64,000 nucleotides of DNA from Streptomyces hoynatensis (GCF_003626535.1 NZ_RBAL01000012.1:62001-126000); one strand, 5' to 3'; shown: positions 7,816 to 17,080, counted from the first letter of the stretch. Notes: generated by a model from the letters alone, not told the origin. Translations and numbers: made by a program.

Positions 7816-10173
7816 ATGAGTGACGAACGCCCCGCGGGCGGGGACAGCGCGCGCGGCGCCCGGTGGCGCCGCCTGCCGTCCTGGCTTCCGCGGCGCCGCC
7901 GGGCCCGGCCCAAGCGCACCGGGCTGCGCCGCCTCCTGCCGACCTGGCGGATGGTGCTCAGCGGCGCGCTGCTGGGCACGACCGTGCTGTTCGGCGCCCT
8001 GCTCGCCGGCTATCTGCTGGTGGAGATCCCCGCCCCCAAGTTCGCCGCGGCCGCGCAGAGCAACGTCTACCTGTACGCGGACGGCTCGCGGCTCGCGGCG
8101 GTCGGCGAGGTCAACCGCGAGAACGTCGCCCTGTCCGAGGTCCCGCGCCCGGTGCGGCACGCGGTGCTGGCCGCCGAGGACCGCGGCTTCTACCACGACC
8201 CCGCGGTCGACGTCACGGCGATGGCCAGGGCGGCCTGGAACATGGTCCGCGGCGGCGGCCGGCAGTCCGGCTCCACCATCACCCAGCAGTACGTGAAGAA
8301 CTACTACCTCGACCAGCGGCAGACGGTCAGCAGGAAGGTCAAGGAGTTCTTCATCGCGATCAAGCTGGGCCGCGAGGTGAGCAAGGACGAGATCCTGGAG
8401 GGCTACCTCAACACCAGCTACTTCGGCCGCAACGCCTACGGCATCCAGGCCGCCGCCCGCGCCTACTACGGCAAGGACGCCCGGGAGCTCGACGTGGCCG
8501 AGGGCGCCTACCTGGCCGCCCTGCTCAACGCGCCGAGCGCCTACGACGTGCGCGCCAACCCGGCGGGCCGCGAACAGGCCGAGGCCCGCTGGGAATACGT
8601 GCTCGACGGCATGGTCTCCGAGGGCTGGCTGAGCCGCTCGCGGCGGGAGCGGCTGCGGTTCCCGGAACCGGTGGAGATCACCCCCGTCACCGGCCTGTCC
8701 GGGCAGCGCGGCTACCTGGTGCAGGCCGTCACCGAGTACCTGAAGGAGAACGGCATCGCCGACGAACGGCAACTGGCCGCGGGCGGCTACCGGATCACCA
8801 CCACCTTCCAGCCGGAGCGGCAGCGGGCGCTGACCCGGGCCGTGCGGGAGCAACTCCTCGACCGGCTCGGCGACTCGGGGCCGCCGGACTCCTACGCCAG
8901 GGCCGGAGCCGCCTCGGTGGACACCAGGACGGGGCACGTGGTGGCGATATACGGCGGCGAGGACTACACCCGGCAGTACGTGAACGGCGCCACCCGCCGC
9001 GACTACCAGGCGGCCTCGACCTTCAAGCCCCTGGTCTACGCCGCCGCGCTGCGCTACGAGGCGCGCACCGCGGGCGGCGAGCGGATCGGGCCCGACACCC
9101 GCTACGACGGCCGCAGCGGCCGGGAGGTGATCGGGCGCGACGGCGAGGGCACCGGCTTCGCGCCGGAGAACGAGGACCAGGAGGACTTCGGCGACCTGTC
9201 GGTGAGCGCGGCCATGGACTGGTCGGTCAACTCCGTCTTCGCGCAGATGGGCTCGGACGTCGGCCTCGACCGCGTCAAGGACACCGCGGTGGCCCTCGGC
9301 ATCCCGGCCGACACCCCGGGACTCGACTCGGCCCAGGGCTCGGTCACCCTGGGCACCGCGACGCCGAGCCCGCTGGACGTGGCCGAGGCGTACGCCACGC
9401 TGGCCGCGCACGGCTGGCACCGGCCGGCGGTGCTGGTCGAGAAGGTCACCAGGGAGGGCCACGAGATCCCGCTGCCCGAGGCGGCGGGCGCCCGCGCCGT
9501 CCCGCGGGAGGCCGCGGACGGCACCACCCGGGTGCTGCGCCGGGTCGTGGAGGGCGGCACCGGGACGGCCGCGCGCGCCGCGGGCCGCCCCGCGGCCGGG
9601 AAGACGGGCACCGCGGAGGGGGACCTGGCGGCCTGGTTCGCCGGGTACACGCCGGAACTCGCCACCGTCGTCGCGGTGTTCGGGCAGGACCCGGAGACGG
9701 GGGCGCAGCGGGAGCTGTACGGGGTGGGCGGCCTGTCCCGGGTGGGCGGCGGCGATTTCCCGGCGCGGATCTGGGCCGCGTACACGGCGGACGCGCTGCA
9801 CGGCCAGCCGGAGACCCCCTTCCGGCTCGACGGCCGCGAGCCGAGCGGGGAACCCTCCCCCGCCTCCTCCCCCACCGGGCGCGCCTCGCCCTCGGAGGAG
9901 CCCGCGACGCCGCGCGAGACCGGCCGCCCGGCCGAGCCGGGGGCGGGGACGCCGACGGGTCCCGGGCCGGGCGCCGACTCGCCCACGGGCGCCCCTGCCA
10001 CGCCGGGCGGCGAGCCGCCCGGCACGCCCACCGGGGCGCCGCCGCCCGAGCCGGGCGCGAGTCCCGAGGTGCCGGGCGCCCCGGGGGCCGAGGCCGCCGC
10101 GGCCCCGCCGCCGGCCGGGGAGGTCACGCCGCCGCCGGCCACGCGGCCCGAGCCGTCCGCCGCGCCCGGGTAG
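7816..10173 (+). CDS. bifunctional class A penicillin-binding protein
   Basis: 785 residues. It has a basic cytoplasmic tail, one membrane anchor (SGALLGTTVLFGALLAGYLL), a GT51 glycosyltransferase domain (AAEDRGFYHDP with catalytic Glu121; GGGRQSGSTITQQYVKNYYL) and a transpeptidase domain with STFK (Ser401), SVN (Ser470) and KTGT (Lys596). The last about 130 residues are a Pro/Gly/Glu/Thr-rich tail outside the membrane. It polymerises lipid II and cross-links peptidoglycan. The tail is typical of actinobacterial PBP1-type proteins and could span or contact the wall. Confidence 0.95.
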   Translation: MSDERPAGGDSARGARWRRLPSWLPRRRRARPKRTGLRRLLPTWRMVLSGALLGTTVLFGALLAGYLLVEIPAPKFAAAAQSNVYLYADGSRLAAVGEVNRENVALSEVPRPVRHAVLAAEDRGFYHDPAVDVTAMARAAWNMVRGGGRQSGSTITQQYVKNYYLDQRQTVSRKVKEFFIAIKLGREVSKDEILEGYLNTSYFGRNAYGIQAAARAYYGKDARELDVAEGAYLAALLNAPSAYDVRANPAGREQAEARWEYVLDGMVSEGWLSRSRRERLRFPEPVEITPVTGLSGQRGYLVQAVTEYLKENGIADERQLAAGGYRITTTFQPERQRALTRAVREQLLDRLGDSGPPDSYARAGAASVDTRTGHVVAIYGGEDYTRQYVNGATRRDYQAASTFKPLVYAAALRYEARTAGGERIGPDTRYDGRSGREVIGRDGEGTGFAPENEDQEDFGDLSVSAAMDWSVNSVFAQMGSDVGLDRVKDTAVALGIPADTPGLDSAQGSVTLGTATPSPLDVAEAYATLAAHGWHRPAVLVEKVTREGHEIPLPEAAGARAVPREAADGTTRVLRRVVEGGTGTAARAAGRPAAGKTGTAEGDLAAWFAGYTPELATVVAVFGQDPETGAQRELYGVGGLSRVGGGDFPARIWAAYTADALHGQPETPFRLDGREPSGEPSPASSPTGRASPSEEPATPRETGRPAEPGAGTPTGPGPGADSPTGAPATPGGEPPGTPTGAPPPEPGASPEVPGAPGAEAAAAPPPAGEVTPPPATRPEPSAAPG

Positions 10174-10185
10174 CCGCCGGGGGCG

Positions 10186-10530
10186 TCAGAGGTAGAGGCC
10201 CGTGGACCCGTCGGTGTCCTGGAGCCGTTCCGCCGCGACGGCGTGCAGGTCCCGCTCGCGCATCAGGATGTACGAGACCCCGCGCACCTCGACCTCGGCC
10301 CGGTCCTCCGGGTCGTACAGCACCCGGTCGCCCGGCTCGACGGTGCGGACGTTCTGCCCGACGGCGACCACCTCGGCCCAGTCGAGACGGCGGCCGACCT
10401 GGGCGGTCGCCGGAATGACGATGCCGCCGGAGGAGCGGCGCTCGCCCTCGGCGGTGTCGGCCCTGACCAGCACCCGGTCGTGCAGCATCCGGATGGGCAG
10501 CTTGTCGTGGGAGGGTGCGGAGGAACTCAC
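10186..10530 (-). CDS. GroES-family co-chaperone-like protein
   Basis: 114 residues with the chaperonin-10 fold: PIRMLHDRVLVRADTAEGERRSSGGIVIP (seen as MLHDRVLV and SSGGIVIP), then GDRVLYDPED and YILMRERDLHAV. The mobile-loop region is RSSGGIVIP. No groEL neighbour is present, and the C-terminal extension RLQDTDGSTGLYL is unlike canonical GroES. It is therefore probably a paralogue of the main GroES. It converges on the PBP gene with only 12 bases between the stops. Confidence 0.85.
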   Translation of the reverse strand: MSSSAPSHDKLPIRMLHDRVLVRADTAEGERRSSGGIVIPATAQVGRRLDWAEVVAVGQNVRTVEPGDRVLYDPEDRAEVEVRGVSYILMRERDLHAVAAERLQDTDGSTGLYL

Positions 10531-10564
10531 GGGACGACCGTATATCAGGCCACGGGGCGGCGGA

Positions 10565-10888
10565 CTACCGGCGTCGGCGCCGGGAGGAGAGCACCAGCAG
10601 GCCGAGGGCGGCGACGGCGATCAGGGCCGCCGGCACCACCCGGTCGAGCCGCGGGGCGCCCGCCTCGTCGACGAACTGGCCCCGCACGCCGCTGACCGTG
10701 CGGTTCACCGTGGCGAGCGCGCGGCCCGCGGTGCGGTCCACGGTCGCCGCGGCGCGGGCCCTGATGTCCCCCGCGATGGTGCTGGGGTGGACGCGGACGG
10801 CGATCTCGTCGAGGGTCGCGGCGAGGTGACGACGCCGCTCGGCGATCCGCGCCTCGATCTCCGCCGGGCTGCTGGCTGATTCCGGCAC
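10565..10888 (-). CDS. DUF3618 membrane protein
   Basis: 107 residues. The conserved N-terminal motif PAEIEARIAERRRHLAATLD is the DUF3618 signature. A Thr/Arg/Ala-rich amphipathic middle and one C-terminal transmembrane segment (VVPAALIAVAALGLLVL) followed by RRRRR place the N-terminus in the cytoplasm. The start is GTG at 10888, with GGAGG 7 bases upstream. Function is unknown; the family is widespread in actinobacteria. Divergent from bcp. Confidence 0.85.
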   Translation of the reverse strand: MPESASSPAEIEARIAERRRHLAATLDEIAVRVHPSTIAGDIRARAAATVDRTAGRALATVNRTVSGVRGQFVDEAGAPRLDRVVPAALIAVAALGLLVLSSRRRRR

Positions 10889-11073
10889 GCCTCTGCCTCC
10901 GTGCTCCGCCGGTACTGGGTCAGCGCACAGTGTGTCAGCTCCCTCGGCACAGTGCCCGTCCGAGTCCCCGATTAGGCTGGGCGGCGCGATCCCGTCCCCG
11001 GTGCGCCGGGGGCGCGGCCGCCGCCATCCGGGCGGCGGGCGAGCAGCCGAGCACAATCCGAAGGAGCCCGCAG

Positions 11074-11541
11074 ATGAGCGCGCGTCTTGAGCCGGGCGAC
11101 CCGGCACCCGCCTTCACCCTGCCCGACGCCGACGGCAAGCCGGTGTCGCTGGCCGAGTACGCGGGGCGCAAGGTCATCGTGTACTTCTACCCGGCCGCGC
11201 TGACCCCCGGCTGCACCAAGCAGGCCTGCGACTTCACCGACAACCTCCAGCTGCTCGCGGACGCCGGCTACGAGGTCGTCGGCGTCTCGCCCGACAAGCC
11301 GGAGAAGCTGGCGAGGTTCCGCGAGCGGGAGTCGCTGCGGGTCACCCTCGTGAGCGACGAGAGCCGCGAGGTCATGAAGTCCTACGGCGCCTTCGGCGAG
11401 AAGAACTCGTACGGCAGGACCGTCACCGGCGTGATCCGCTCCACCTTCGTCGTGGACGAGACCGGCCACGTCGAGCGGGCGCTGTACAACGTGAGGGCCA
11501 CCGGCCACGTCGCGAAGCTGATCAAGGACCTCGGTCTCTGA
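11074..11541 (+). CDS. bcp: thioredoxin-dependent peroxiredoxin (Bcp/PrxQ)
   Basis: 155 residues, the whole length of a PrxQ/Bcp protein. The peroxidatic motif is ALTPGCTKQACDF with Cys47 and a likely resolving Cys52, the same five-residue spacing as the E. coli type. RSTFVVDETG and the C-terminal helix are intact. It reduces hydrogen and alkyl peroxides in the cytosol with thioredoxin. AAGGAG sits 6 bases before the ATG at 11074. Confidence 0.95.
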   Translation: MSARLEPGDPAPAFTLPDADGKPVSLAEYAGRKVIVYFYPAALTPGCTKQACDFTDNLQLLADAGYEVVGVSPDKPEKLARFRERESLRVTLVSDESREVMKSYGAFGEKNSYGRTVTGVIRSTFVVDETGHVERALYNVRATGHVAKLIKDLGL

Positions 11542-11565
11542 GGGCCCGCAGACCGCTGTGCCCCC

Positions 11566-11629
11566 GAAGACCGGAAGACCCCGGAAGACCCCCGAAGACC
11601 CCGAAGACCCCCGAAGACCCCCGAAGACC
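11566..11629. repeat. seven-fold GAAGACC tandem repeat
   Basis: GAAGACC occurs seven times, at 11566, 11574, 11584, 11594, 11603, 11613 and 11623, in C-rich units of 8-10 bases. It fills the 116-base gap between bcp and the HAD gene. It carries no gene and probably arose by replication slippage. Confidence 0.9.
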
Positions 11630-11657
11630 TGGGAAACCTCTGAAGGAGGCCGCGGAC

Positions 11658-12437
11658 GTGTCGACGCGCAAGCCGATCGAGTCCTGGCTGACGGACATGG
11701 ACGGCGTCCTCATCCACGAGGGCGTGCCGGTGCCCGGCGCGGACCGCTTCCTGAAGCGGCTGCGCGAGTCGGGCAAGCCGTTCCTCGTGCTGACCAACAA
11801 CTCCATCTACACCCGGCGCGACCTCCAGGCGCGGCTGCTGCGGATGGGGCTCGACGTGCCGGTGGAGAGCATCTGGACCTCGGCGCTCGCGACGGCGCAG
11901 TTCCTCGACATCCAGCGGCCCGGCGGCAGCGCCTACGTGATCGGCGAGGCCGGGCTGACCACGGCGCTGCACGACGTGGGGTACGTGCTCAGCGACGTCT
12001 CGCCCGACTACGTGGTGCTCGGGGAGACGCGGACGTACAGCTTCGAGTCCCTGACCAAGGCGATCCGGCTGATCAACGACGGGGCGCGGTTCATCGCCAC
12101 CAACCCGGACCACACCGGGCCCTCGGCCGAGGGGGCGCTGCCCGCCACCGGCTCGGTGGCGGCCCTGATCACCAAGGCGACCGGCCGCGACCCGTACTTC
12201 GTGGGCAAGCCGAACCCGCTGATGATGCGCACGGGCCTGAACCTGATCGGCGCCCACTCCGAGAGCAGCGCGATGATCGGGGACCGGATGGACACCGACG
12301 TGCTGGCGGGCCTGGAGGCGGGGATGGAGACCTTCCTGGTGCTGACCGGGCTGACCCGGCGGGACGAGATCGACCGCTACCCGTTCCGGCCCTCGGTGGT
12401 GGTGGACTCGATCGCGGACCTCGTCGAGCGGATCTGA
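11658..12437 (+). CDS. HAD-IIA (NagD-like) phosphatase
   Basis: 259 residues with all four HAD motifs: I, LTDMDGVL (Asp13 and Asp15); II, VLTNNS; III, GKPNPLMM; IV, GDRMDTD. The C2A cap lies between motifs II and III, as in NagD. It should dephosphorylate a small sugar or nucleotide phosphate in the cytosol, but the natural substrate of this subfamily is usually unclear. GTG at 11658 is fixed by GAAGGAGG about 8 bases upstream. Confidence 0.9.
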   Translation: MSTRKPIESWLTDMDGVLIHEGVPVPGADRFLKRLRESGKPFLVLTNNSIYTRRDLQARLLRMGLDVPVESIWTSALATAQFLDIQRPGGSAYVIGEAGLTTALHDVGYVLSDVSPDYVVLGETRTYSFESLTKAIRLINDGARFIATNPDHTGPSAEGALPATGSVAALITKATGRDPYFVGKPNPLMMRTGLNLIGAHSESSAMIGDRMDTDVLAGLEAGMETFLVLTGLTRRDEIDRYPFRPSVVVDSIADLVERI

Positions 12438-12636
12438 GCCGGCCCGGCGCCCACCGGCCGCGCGAGGGTGCCGGCTGCCGGTCCCGCGCACGGGGCGCAC
12501 CGTCCCCGCAACGGGCCCGCGCCGGGCGCCCGGACGGCCCTGGCCCGGCCCCCGCACGGCCCAACTCCGCGGCGCAGCGGATGCGGCGCGCGGCGGGCCG
12601 GGGGACCTTCGTGGTATCGACCCGGAGGTTCGCACC

Positions 12637-13599
12637 ATGGGCACCCGCGCCAGCATTCCCCCGAGCACCCGCCAGGGCGGCGCCCCCGGCCGCCGCCAGG
12701 CGCGAGCAGCGTCCCTCGCTCGCGGCCCCCGCGCCCTGGGGCTCGTCCTGGGCACGGCGGCGGCCCTGGCCGCCGGGGCCGCCGGCGCACCGGGCGCCGC
12801 CGCCGACTCGGGGCCCGGGCGGGCGGCCGTGCGCGTCACCCCGGTCAGCCCGCGCCCGGGCCAGGACGTCGAGTTGCTGGTGCGCGGCTGCGAGGACGAG
12901 GCGGCGACGGCGCGTTCCGCCGGCTTCGTGACGGGGGCGCGGCTGGCCCCGGCCGCGGCGGGCGGGCTGTTCGGCGAGGCCAGGGTGGCCTCCACCGCGG
13001 AGCCCGGCGCCTACCCGATCGCGGTGTCCTGCGACGGGGAGGAGGCCAAGGTCTCGGGCCGCCTCGTGGTCACCGGCGTGCCCGAGGGGGCGCGCGCGCC
13101 GGGCGCGTTCGGCGATACCGGCGAGGCGGAGGGCGGCGGCACCGCGGGGCGGGAGGGGGAAGAACCGGCCGAGGGCACCGCCGAGTTCGGCGGGGGCACG
13201 GAGACGGAAGGGGCCTGGGAGGGGCAACGGCGGCCGGGCGGCGGGGAGGAGGGCGGCCTGGGCGAGCGGGAGGGCGGCGCGGGCAGGACCGGGGGGACCG
13301 GCCGGGAGCCGGGCGAGGACACGCGGCCCGGCCGGCCGTATCCGCCGGGCGCAGGAGAGGCCGGGGAGACCCGGGAACCCAGGGAGCCGGGCGCGGGGCT
13401 GCGCCCCGAGGAGCCCGCGCCGCGGCCGACCGGCCCGGTGCACGCGGGCGGCGGGGGCACGGCGGGCGACGCCGCCGGGCGGGAGGGCGCGGCGGGTGGC
13501 CCCGGCGGCGCGGCGCCGGCCGGCCTGGCGCTGCTCACCGGGGCCGCGCTGGGCGGCGCGCTGCTCGCCGCGCGCCGCCGCCGCGGCCCGGAAGGCTGA
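12637..13599 (+). CDS. secreted low-complexity surface protein, C-terminally anchored
   Basis: 320 residues. A signal peptide with a basic N-region and the core ALGLVLGTAAALAAGAAGAPGAAA precedes an Ig-like or beta-sandwich-like part (residues about 60-150: VRVTPVSPRPGQDVELLVRG, PGAYPIAVSCDGEEA). It contains two Cys that could pair. Residues about 155-290 are Gly/Glu/Arg/Pro repeats. The end is a hydrophobic segment (AGLALLTGAALGGALLAA) plus RRRRG. It lies 3 bases from a class F sortase gene, but no clear LPxTG-type motif precedes the anchor. It is probably a wall- or membrane-attached stalk. Confidence 0.75.
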   Translation: MGTRASIPPSTRQGGAPGRRQARAASLARGPRALGLVLGTAAALAAGAAGAPGAAADSGPGRAAVRVTPVSPRPGQDVELLVRGCEDEAATARSAGFVTGARLAPAAAGGLFGEARVASTAEPGAYPIAVSCDGEEAKVSGRLVVTGVPEGARAPGAFGDTGEAEGGGTAGREGEEPAEGTAEFGGGTETEGAWEGQRRPGGGEEGGLGEREGGAGRTGGTGREPGEDTRPGRPYPPGAGEAGETREPREPGAGLRPEEPAPRPTGPVHAGGGGTAGDAAGREGAAGGPGGAAPAGLALLTGAALGGALLAARRRRGPEG

Positions 13600-13602
13600 G
13601 CC

Positions 13603-14259
13603 GTGCGCGCGCCGCGCGACGCGGGTCCCGGCCGCCTTCTCGCCGCGCTGACCTGGGTGTTGCTCGTGCTCGGCCTGTGGTCCTGGGCGCGGGAGCTGAC
13701 CGGCGGCGAGTGGGCGGATGAGACGCTCGGCGGCTCGCGGCCCGCCGCCGAGGGCGGCGCCGCGGCCCGGGAGCCGCTCGCCCCGCTGCCGGGGAGGCCG
13801 CCGCCGCGCGAGGTGGCCATCCCCTCCCTCGGCCTGCGGGCCGAGGTGGTCGAGCGGGGCCTGGACGCGGAGGGCGGGGTGTCCCCGCCCTCCTTCGCCA
13901 CCCCGGAGCGCGTCGGCTGGTACGCCGACGGGCCCACCCCGGGCCAGGAGGGCGCGGCGATCCTGGTGGGGCACGTGGACACCGAGCGGGAGCCCGCCGT
14001 GTTCCACCGGCTCCGCGAGGTGGAGCCGGGCAGCGAGGTGCGGGTGGGCCGGCGGGACGGCAGCGTGGCCGTCTTCACGGTGGCGGGGGTCGAGGAGGTG
14101 CCACGGGACCACTTCGACGCCGAGCGGGTCTACGGCCCGCGCCGCGCGGGGGCCGCCGAGCTGCGGCTGATCACCTGCGGCGGGAGGTACGACGCCGGGG
14201 AGGGCGGCTACGCGGCGAACGTGGTGGTCTCCGCCTACCTCACCGGCTCCGCCAGGTGA
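13603..14259 (+). CDS. class F sortase
   Basis: 218 residues: a signal anchor (LLAALTWVLLVLGLWSWA), a short acidic/Pro linker, then the sortase domain. The catalytic residues are visible as ILVGHVD (His124), LRLITCGGRYD (Cys192) and Arg195, and the beta-strand core starts at VAIPSLGLRAEV. Class F is the actinobacterial class with few known substrates. The GTG start lies 3 bases after the preceding stop, so the two genes are translationally coupled and the upstream protein is the likely partner (inference). Confidence 0.9.
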   Translation: MRAPRDAGPGRLLAALTWVLLVLGLWSWARELTGGEWADETLGGSRPAAEGGAAAREPLAPLPGRPPPREVAIPSLGLRAEVVERGLDAEGGVSPPSFATPERVGWYADGPTPGQEGAAILVGHVDTEREPAVFHRLREVEPGSEVRVGRRDGSVAVFTVAGVEEVPRDHFDAERVYGPRRAGAAELRLITCGGRYDAGEGGYAANVVVSAYLTGSAR

Positions 14260-14316
14260 ACCCCGCGGCCGGCGCGCGGCACGGGCGCGGGGAACCGGCG
14301 CGCGGCACCGGCGCGT

Positions 14317-14925
14317 TCAGCTCGCGCCGAACAGCTCGCGCAGGTCGGCGGCGAGGGCGCGGAACGCCCGGCCGCGGTGGCTGATCGCGTTCTTCTCCGC
14401 CGGGCTCAGCTCCGCGCAGGTCCGCGTCTCCCCCTCGGGCTGGAGGATCGGGTCGTAGCCGAAGCCGCCCGCCCCGGCCGGCGCGTACCTGAGCGTCCCC
14501 TCAAGCCGCCCCTCGGCGACCCGCTCGGTGCCGTCCGGGAGGGCGAGCGCCGCGGCGCAGGCGAAGTGGGCGCCGCGGTGCTCCGCCGGCACGTCGGCGA
14601 GCTGCCCGAGGAGCAGGTGGAGGTTGGCCGCGTCGTCCCCGTGCCGCCCGGCCCAGCGGGCGGAGAAGATCCCGGGCGCCCCGCCGAGCACGTCCACGCA
14701 CAGGCCCGAGTCGTCGGCGATGGCGGGCAGCCCGCTGAACCGGGCCAGGGCGTGCGCCTTCAGCAGGGCGTTCTCCGCGAAGGTGACGCCGGTCTCCCTG
14801 ACCTCGGGGGCGCCGGGCACGGCCTCGGCGCCGACCAGTTCGGCCGCGAGCCCCGACTCGGCGAGGATGGCGCGCAGTTCGGTGACCTTGTGGGCGTTGC
14901 GGGTGGCGAGTACGAGACGTTGCAT
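14317..14925 (-). CDS. rdgB: RdgB/HAM1 non-canonical purine NTP pyrophosphatase
   Basis: 202 residues. The SHR-box protein signature is complete: LVLATRNAHKVTEL at the N-terminus, ADDSGLCVDVLGGAPG with catalytic Asp, SARWAG, GGFGYDPI, and C-terminal KNAISHRGRA. It hydrolyses ITP/dITP and XTP to keep deaminated purines out of nucleic acids. ATG at 14925. In related genomes it sits near rph; here the sugar operon separates them. Confidence 0.95.
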   Translation of the reverse strand: MQRLVLATRNAHKVTELRAILAESGLAAELVGAEAVPGAPEVRETGVTFAENALLKAHALARFSGLPAIADDSGLCVDVLGGAPGIFSARWAGRHGDDAANLHLLLGQLADVPAEHRGAHFACAAALALPDGTERVAEGRLEGTLRYAPAGAGGFGYDPILQPEGETRTCAELSPAEKNAISHRGRAFRALAADLRELFGAS

Positions 14926-14974
14926 GCCCGCGATTATTCCCGGGCGCGCCGGGGCACCCGCCACCGCCGCCCGC

Positions 14975-17080
14975 TCAGCGTTCCGCGAGCACCCGCACGT
15001 CCCAGGGGCCCAGGCGCAACTCCGCGCCCGCGGGCAGCTCCTCCCCGCTGAGGACGTCGCGCACCGCGCCCGGCAGCGGGCAGGTCCCCGGCTCCCAGGA
15101 CCAGTTGTGCACGAAACGCAGCCGGGTGCCGTCCGCGGCCGTGGCGCCGGTGACGGTCTGGCTCGGCGAGCCGGGGCGCCAGGTCCGGGGCGCGGACCCG
15201 GCGGCGCACCAGCCGAGCACCGCGGCGGCCAGGGCCGGGTCGGGCACCGTGCCCAGGTAGGTGACCCGCCCGGCGTGGTGGGCGCGGGTGGTGACGGCCG
15301 GCCAGCGGCCGAAGTGCGGGTGCACGTAGCGGGCGAGCACCTCGGCGGCGCCCTCCTCCGGCAGGCAGAGGCCGTCGGCCCAGCGGGTGGCCGCGGCCTC
15401 CTCCGGCAGCGTGAGCGGGGAGCCCTCCGCCGCCTCGACCGGCAGCGGGGAGCGCAGCGTGGAGAACTCGTCGTACCAGACCCCGGCCGCCTCGGTGAGG
15501 AAGGCCGGCTTGCGCTCCTGCCTGGCCCGCGCCTCCTCGTCCTCGTAGCCGGTCCTGATGCCGAGCAGCAGGTGGCCGCCGGCCGCGGCGTACCGTTCCA
15601 GCCAGCGCAGCTGCGCGTCGTCCGCGATGAGCAGCCCGGCGGCGACCAGCAGCGGCTGCCTGGCGGCGAAGTCGGCCGGGTCCTGGGCGAACAGCTGTCC
15701 CGGGTGCAGGATGCGGCTCTGCAGCCCGGCGTCGAACGCGCCGCGGTAGAAGGCGTCGAAGAGGGTCTGGTACGAGGCGCGGTCGGGCTCCACGCCGCCC
15801 GGCAGGGGCAGCGCGGGGTGGCCCTCAAGCGACCACTTGGTGTCGGTGGAGTACACCAGGGCCACGTCGGCGTCCGGGACCAGCCCGGCGACCAGCGCCC
15901 CGGCCTTCTCGAACTCGCCGCCGAGTCCGGCCAGTTCCCGGTAGACGCGGCCGGGTTCCGCGCTGTGCGGGAGGATGCCGCCCCAGTAGGTCTCGGTGCC
16001 GAAGTGCAGGGTGTGCCAGTGCCAGTACTCGATCATGCGGGCGCCGCGGGAGACCAGCGCCCAGGCCGCCTGCCGCCACTGGCCGTCGTAGGCGGGCTCG
16101 TTGACCCAGGGGTGGCTGATGGCCTGGGCGTTGGTCTCGGTGACGAGGAAGGGCTCCTGACGGCTCGAGTACATCCGGTCGGCCGAGCGGTACAGGGCCC
16201 AGGTGCCGTCGGTGGACCAGTCCTGCCCTGCGCTCCTGGCGTCGGGCAGGGCGAGGGCGTCCTGCATCCGGTAGTAGGGGTTGCCCGCGGTGACGTCCAG
16301 CCGGGCGGCGAGCTCGTCGTCCCTGACGGTGCGCCTGGGGTAGGAGATGCAGGTGGTGACGAACTGGTCCTCGCGGGCGTACTCGCGCACGATCTCCGCC
16401 TGCCAGCCGATGAAGTCGCTGGTGAGCGTGCCCTGGAAGCGGCGCCAGGCCAGCGCGTACTGCGGCTGGGCGTTGGCGTCCGGCGTCCACAGGTCGGCCC
16501 AGGTGGACAGCCGGTGCGACCAGTAGGTCAGGCCCCACTGCTCGTTGATCTCCGCCACCGAGCCGTAGGTGTGCCGCAGGTGGTCGACGAAGCGCTGGAA
16601 GACGCCGCGGTTGTGGAAGATCTCGTTGCCCGGCTCGTTGTCCACCTGGTAGCCGATGACGGCGGGGTGGCCGGCGTAGCGGGCGACGATCCGGCGGATG
16701 AGGCGTTCCGCGTGGAAGAGGAACGCGGGGTGGCTGTAGTCGATCTCCTGGCGCGCGCCCCATCCGGCGGGCTGCCCGGTGCGGCGCTCGGCGTTGAGCT
16801 CCGGGTAGGTGCGCTGCAGCCACGGCGGGATGGCGTAGGTGGGGGTGCCGAGGATGACGCCGATGCCGCGGGTGTGGGCCCCGTCGAGCACCGGCTGCAG
16901 CCAGTCCAGGTCGAAGACCCCGTTCTCCGGCTCCCAGGTGGACCAGACGGACTCGCCGACCCTGATCACGGAGAAGTGGGCCCGGCGCATGAGGTCGAGG
17001 TCGGCTTCGAGGCGTGGGGTGGGCTGGTACTCGTGGTAGTAGGCGGCGCCGAAGAGCACCCGGGCGGGCAGCTGGGACAT
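14975..17080 (-). CDS. GH42 beta-galactosidase
   Basis: 701 residues, full length for GH42. Domain A is a TIM barrel starting FGAAYYHEYQP, with acid/base Glu149 in YQVDNEPGNE and nucleophile Glu315 in FLVTETNAQ. Domain B (about 390-600) is the trimerisation fold, and domain C is C-terminal. There is no signal peptide, so it acts in the cytosol on oligosaccharides brought in by the ABC transporter encoded just upstream. ATG at 17080 is preceded by AAGGCAGGA. A 213-base leader with a perfect palindromic operator (17212-17227) shows that it can be regulated separately from the transporter genes. Confidence 0.93.
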   Translation of the reverse strand: MSQLPARVLFGAAYYHEYQPTPRLEADLDLMRRAHFSVIRVGESVWSTWEPENGVFDLDWLQPVLDGAHTRGIGVILGTPTYAIPPWLQRTYPELNAERRTGQPAGWGARQEIDYSHPAFLFHAERLIRRIVARYAGHPAVIGYQVDNEPGNEIFHNRGVFQRFVDHLRHTYGSVAEINEQWGLTYWSHRLSTWADLWTPDANAQPQYALAWRRFQGTLTSDFIGWQAEIVREYAREDQFVTTCISYPRRTVRDDELAARLDVTAGNPYYRMQDALALPDARSAGQDWSTDGTWALYRSADRMYSSRQEPFLVTETNAQAISHPWVNEPAYDGQWRQAAWALVSRGARMIEYWHWHTLHFGTETYWGGILPHSAEPGRVYRELAGLGGEFEKAGALVAGLVPDADVALVYSTDTKWSLEGHPALPLPGGVEPDRASYQTLFDAFYRGAFDAGLQSRILHPGQLFAQDPADFAARQPLLVAAGLLIADDAQLRWLERYAAAGGHLLLGIRTGYEDEEARARQERKPAFLTEAAGVWYDEFSTLRSPLPVEAAEGSPLTLPEEAAATRWADGLCLPEEGAAEVLARYVHPHFGRWPAVTTRAHHAGRVTYLGTVPDPALAAAVLGWCAAGSAPRTWRPGSPSQTVTGATAADGTRLRFVHNWSWEPGTCPLPGAVRDVLSGEELPAGAELRLGPWDVRVLAER

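Noticed and set aside
7863..10418. 851-residue plus-strand frame across the PBP gene
   Set aside because: Alternate frame of the PBP gene; composition is random Arg/Gly/Pro and it lacks any family motif.
11566..11629. CRISPR-like short repeats
   Set aside because: Units are 8-10 bases with no unique spacers, so it is a simple tandem repeat.
12438..12636. A gene or riboswitch in the gap before the surface-protein gene
   Set aside because: Only GC-rich low-complexity sequence and a ribosome-binding site (GGAGG) before 12637 are visible; no conserved structure.
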